From positions 1,715,448 to 1,779,447 of the forward strand of contig CP054182.1 of assembly GCA_015709675.1 (NCBI GenBank): a stretch of 64,000 nt of DNA, written 5' to 3'. The position numbers and the translations under genes are program-made. The notes under the pieces are model-generated. The model ran no database searches. It was not told the DNA's origin and saw only the letters and a program-made list of their open reading frames with translations. Every line of letters starts with the position of its first letter. Within the stretch, counting starts at the first letter, position 1. This DNA comes from Ignavibacteriales bacterium (GTDB lineage: Bacteria; Bacteroidota; Ignavibacteria; Ignavibacteriales; Ignavibacteriaceae). Positions 62,639 through 64,000 of this stretch are shown one piece after another.

Positions 62639-64000
62639 ATGCGATTAGTCAGAAATTTTAATGAATTTCTGCGGATTATCAAGCCGGGAGCTGCTTTTGC
62701 ACTCCTGATACTGATACTGCAGGGATGCGAGGTTAAAAACCCGATTATGCCGAGCTGGGACGTTGATTTGACGGTTCCGGTTGTGGACAGGGAGTTTAAC
62801 CTGCAGTCTGTAATTGATAAAGATTCATCGGTGCTTCGCGCTTATGATGATCCATCACGGCTTGGCCTGCTGTATTATGGTGAAGTAAGTGATATCAGCC
62901 CGATAGTGGTCGGGGATAAACTGAGAATGTCTCCCATAGGCCTTTCAACAGGATTTACAATTGGAGCCATCAAAGTTAATCAGCCGGCTCCGGTTTCGGT
63001 ATCAATTCCTGTAAGTGAATTTGTACCGGGCGCCACGGGAGGTCAGCCATTTCTATTTCCTCCGGTAGCCTCACAGTCGGTGAGCAAAAGTCTCCCCCCG
63101 ATTGATGCATTTGAAGAGGCGGTTTTTGAATCAGGTAATCTTGAACTCCATTTTGATAACAATAATGGTGTAACCATTACAATCAATAGTGTTACATTTA
63201 AGAATACCGCTACCGGCGCTGTTATTCCTCAGCTCACATCAAACACTCCGCTGAATATTCCTCAGGGGCAGCGCGGCACCAAGGTATTCCCCCTTGCAGG
63301 CGCGGTTGTTCCTAAGGGGATGACAATTGATATCGTTCTTTCTTCCCCAGGTTCGGGCGGTAATGTTATTACACTGCCTGCTAATGCCGGAACTGCTGTT
63401 GAGGCTCAGTTCACTAATTTCTCACTGTCTCAGGTAACTGCACCGCTGCCGGCACAGGATCCTGTTTCTTTTGACAGTACTTTTGTACTTGATGACTCAT
63501 CATCATTTGCAGAGATCGTCATAGATCAGGGACAGTTGAACCTCACTCTCAGCAATACTCTTGATGTCGGAGTAATTGCAAGTCTTACTATTAACAATTT
63601 ACGTAAGCCGGATAATACTCCGTTTACCGCAAGTCCAACACTGGGCAGAGTTGGCTCCGGTTCCGAAACACAGACGGTCACCGTATCAGATCTTCACGAC
63701 TGGAGAATCGTAAGCGGAAGCGGAGGTTCAACCCTTACCAACCGGCTGAGTTTTTCTGTTACGGTTAATACGATACCTTCAGCGGATCCGAGAACGATCA
63801 GGACAACGGATAATATTTCTGTTGATGTAACCATGTCAGAGCTTGTTCTCAAATCAATAAACGGAAGATTTAAACCTACTCCGCTTGATTTTGCCGCAAC
63901 AAGCATCCCGATTAAACTGGGAACCTTCACATCATTTAATGCTTCACAGCTGGTCTTTGAGAAGTTCGGTCTTGTTCTTAATATCAATTCAACCACAACT
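62639..64000 (+). CDS. Large lipoprotein of unknown function (3' partial)
   Basis: Open from ATG 62639 to the window end, 454 codons without a stop, preceded by a strong site (CCGGAGGAAAG). Signal peptide with lipobox LILQGC (Cys ~residue 30). The mature part is beta-rich with Thr/Ser-rich stretches (NVITLPANAGTAVEAQF, ITINSVTFKN, VTVSDLHDW) and no family I recognise. It starts MPSWDVDLTVPVVDREF, a motif seen in some Bacteroidota outer-membrane lipoproteins. The gene continues beyond the window. Confidence 0.85.
   Translation, partial: MRLVRNFNEFLRIIKPGAAFALLILILQGCEVKNPIMPSWDVDLTVPVVDREFNLQSVIDKDSSVLRAYDDPSRLGLLYYGEVSDISPIVVGDKLRMSPIGLSTGFTIGAIKVNQPAPVSVSIPVSEFVPGATGGQPFLFPPVASQSVSKSLPPIDAFEEAVFESGNLELHFDNNNGVTITINSVTFKNTATGAVIPQLTSNTPLNIPQGQRGTKVFPLAGAVVPKGMTIDIVLSSPGSGGNVITLPANAGTAVEAQFTNFSLSQVTAPLPAQDPVSFDSTFVLDDSSSFAEIVIDQGQLNLTLSNTLDVGVIASLTINNLRKPDNTPFTASPTLGRVGSGSETQTVTVSDLHDWRIVSGSGGSTLTNRLSFSVTVNTIPSADPRTIRTTDNISVDVTMSELVLKSINGRFKPTPLDFAATSIPIKLGTFTSFNASQLVFEKFGLVLNINSTTT

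Noticed and set aside
63694-63996. 100-residue minus-strand ORF near the window end
   Set aside because: It is antisense to a long open lipoprotein frame with a good start and lipobox.

Overview
The window looks like a chromosome segment of a Gram-negative bacterium of the Bacteroidota/Chlorobiota/Ignavibacteriota group; Ignavibacteria is the best guess. Seen directly: C-terminal type IX secretion (T9SS) sorting domains of the NYPNPFNPxT kind, a PorV/PorQ-like protein, a TonB-dependent receptor with an N-terminal carboxypeptidase-regulatory domain, a GWxTD protein, and an ATP synthase operon lacking the beta and epsilon genes. The class-level placement is inference. No tRNA, rRNA, CRISPR array, prophage or insertion-sequence transposase was recognised.

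Layout. 1-6.0 kb: a GH13 amylase-like exported enzyme (5' end outside the window), a small zinc-ribbon protein, a lipoprotein, a 0.9 kb gene-free block of palindromic repeats, and an FG-GAP exported protein. 6.1-19.1 kb: mostly housekeeping genes on the plus strand: an L,D-transpeptidase-like protein whose catalytic Cys position holds Ser, a lipoprotein, an Omp85/BamA-like protein, a hotdog thioesterase, nadC, a flippase, dut, dnaE, an enoyl-ACP-reductase-like SDR, trxA and serA.

19.2-39.8 kb is the striking part. A strongly codon-biased block (Asp-box exported protein, TonB-dependent receptor, a 1169-residue exported protein, a PorV-like protein) is followed by three more paralogues of the 1169-residue protein (1167, 1162 and 1161 residues). 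All four carry a divergent C-terminal sorting-like domain. Two of them share a ~0.9 kb tract that is almost identical at DNA level inside otherwise diverged genes, which points to gene conversion; a shorter tract links the other two.

40.1-54.2 kb: cell-envelope genes (GWxTD protein, LpxL-type acyltransferase, GT9 glycosyltransferase, Sua5, M23 peptidase, bactofilin) lead into the ATP synthase operon (atpZ-like, a small membrane protein, atpB, E, F, H, A, G) with a strong hairpin just after atpE, then the ffh-rpsP-khpA-rimM-trmD-rplS translation cluster, closed by a clear terminator. 54.4-64 kb: a minus-strand OB-fold-like lipoprotein and yceI, a plus-strand MqnA-like protein, a minus-strand operon (add, hypothetical, hutU, second PGDH-like dehydrogenase), and a plus-strand TPR lipoprotein, DUF3467 protein and a large lipoprotein cut by the window end.

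Working together: the exported proteins, PorV-like protein and Omp85 protein fit a cell that puts large proteins on its surface by T9SS; the receptor and giant paralogues look like a lineage-specific surface module, whose function cannot be read from the sequence.
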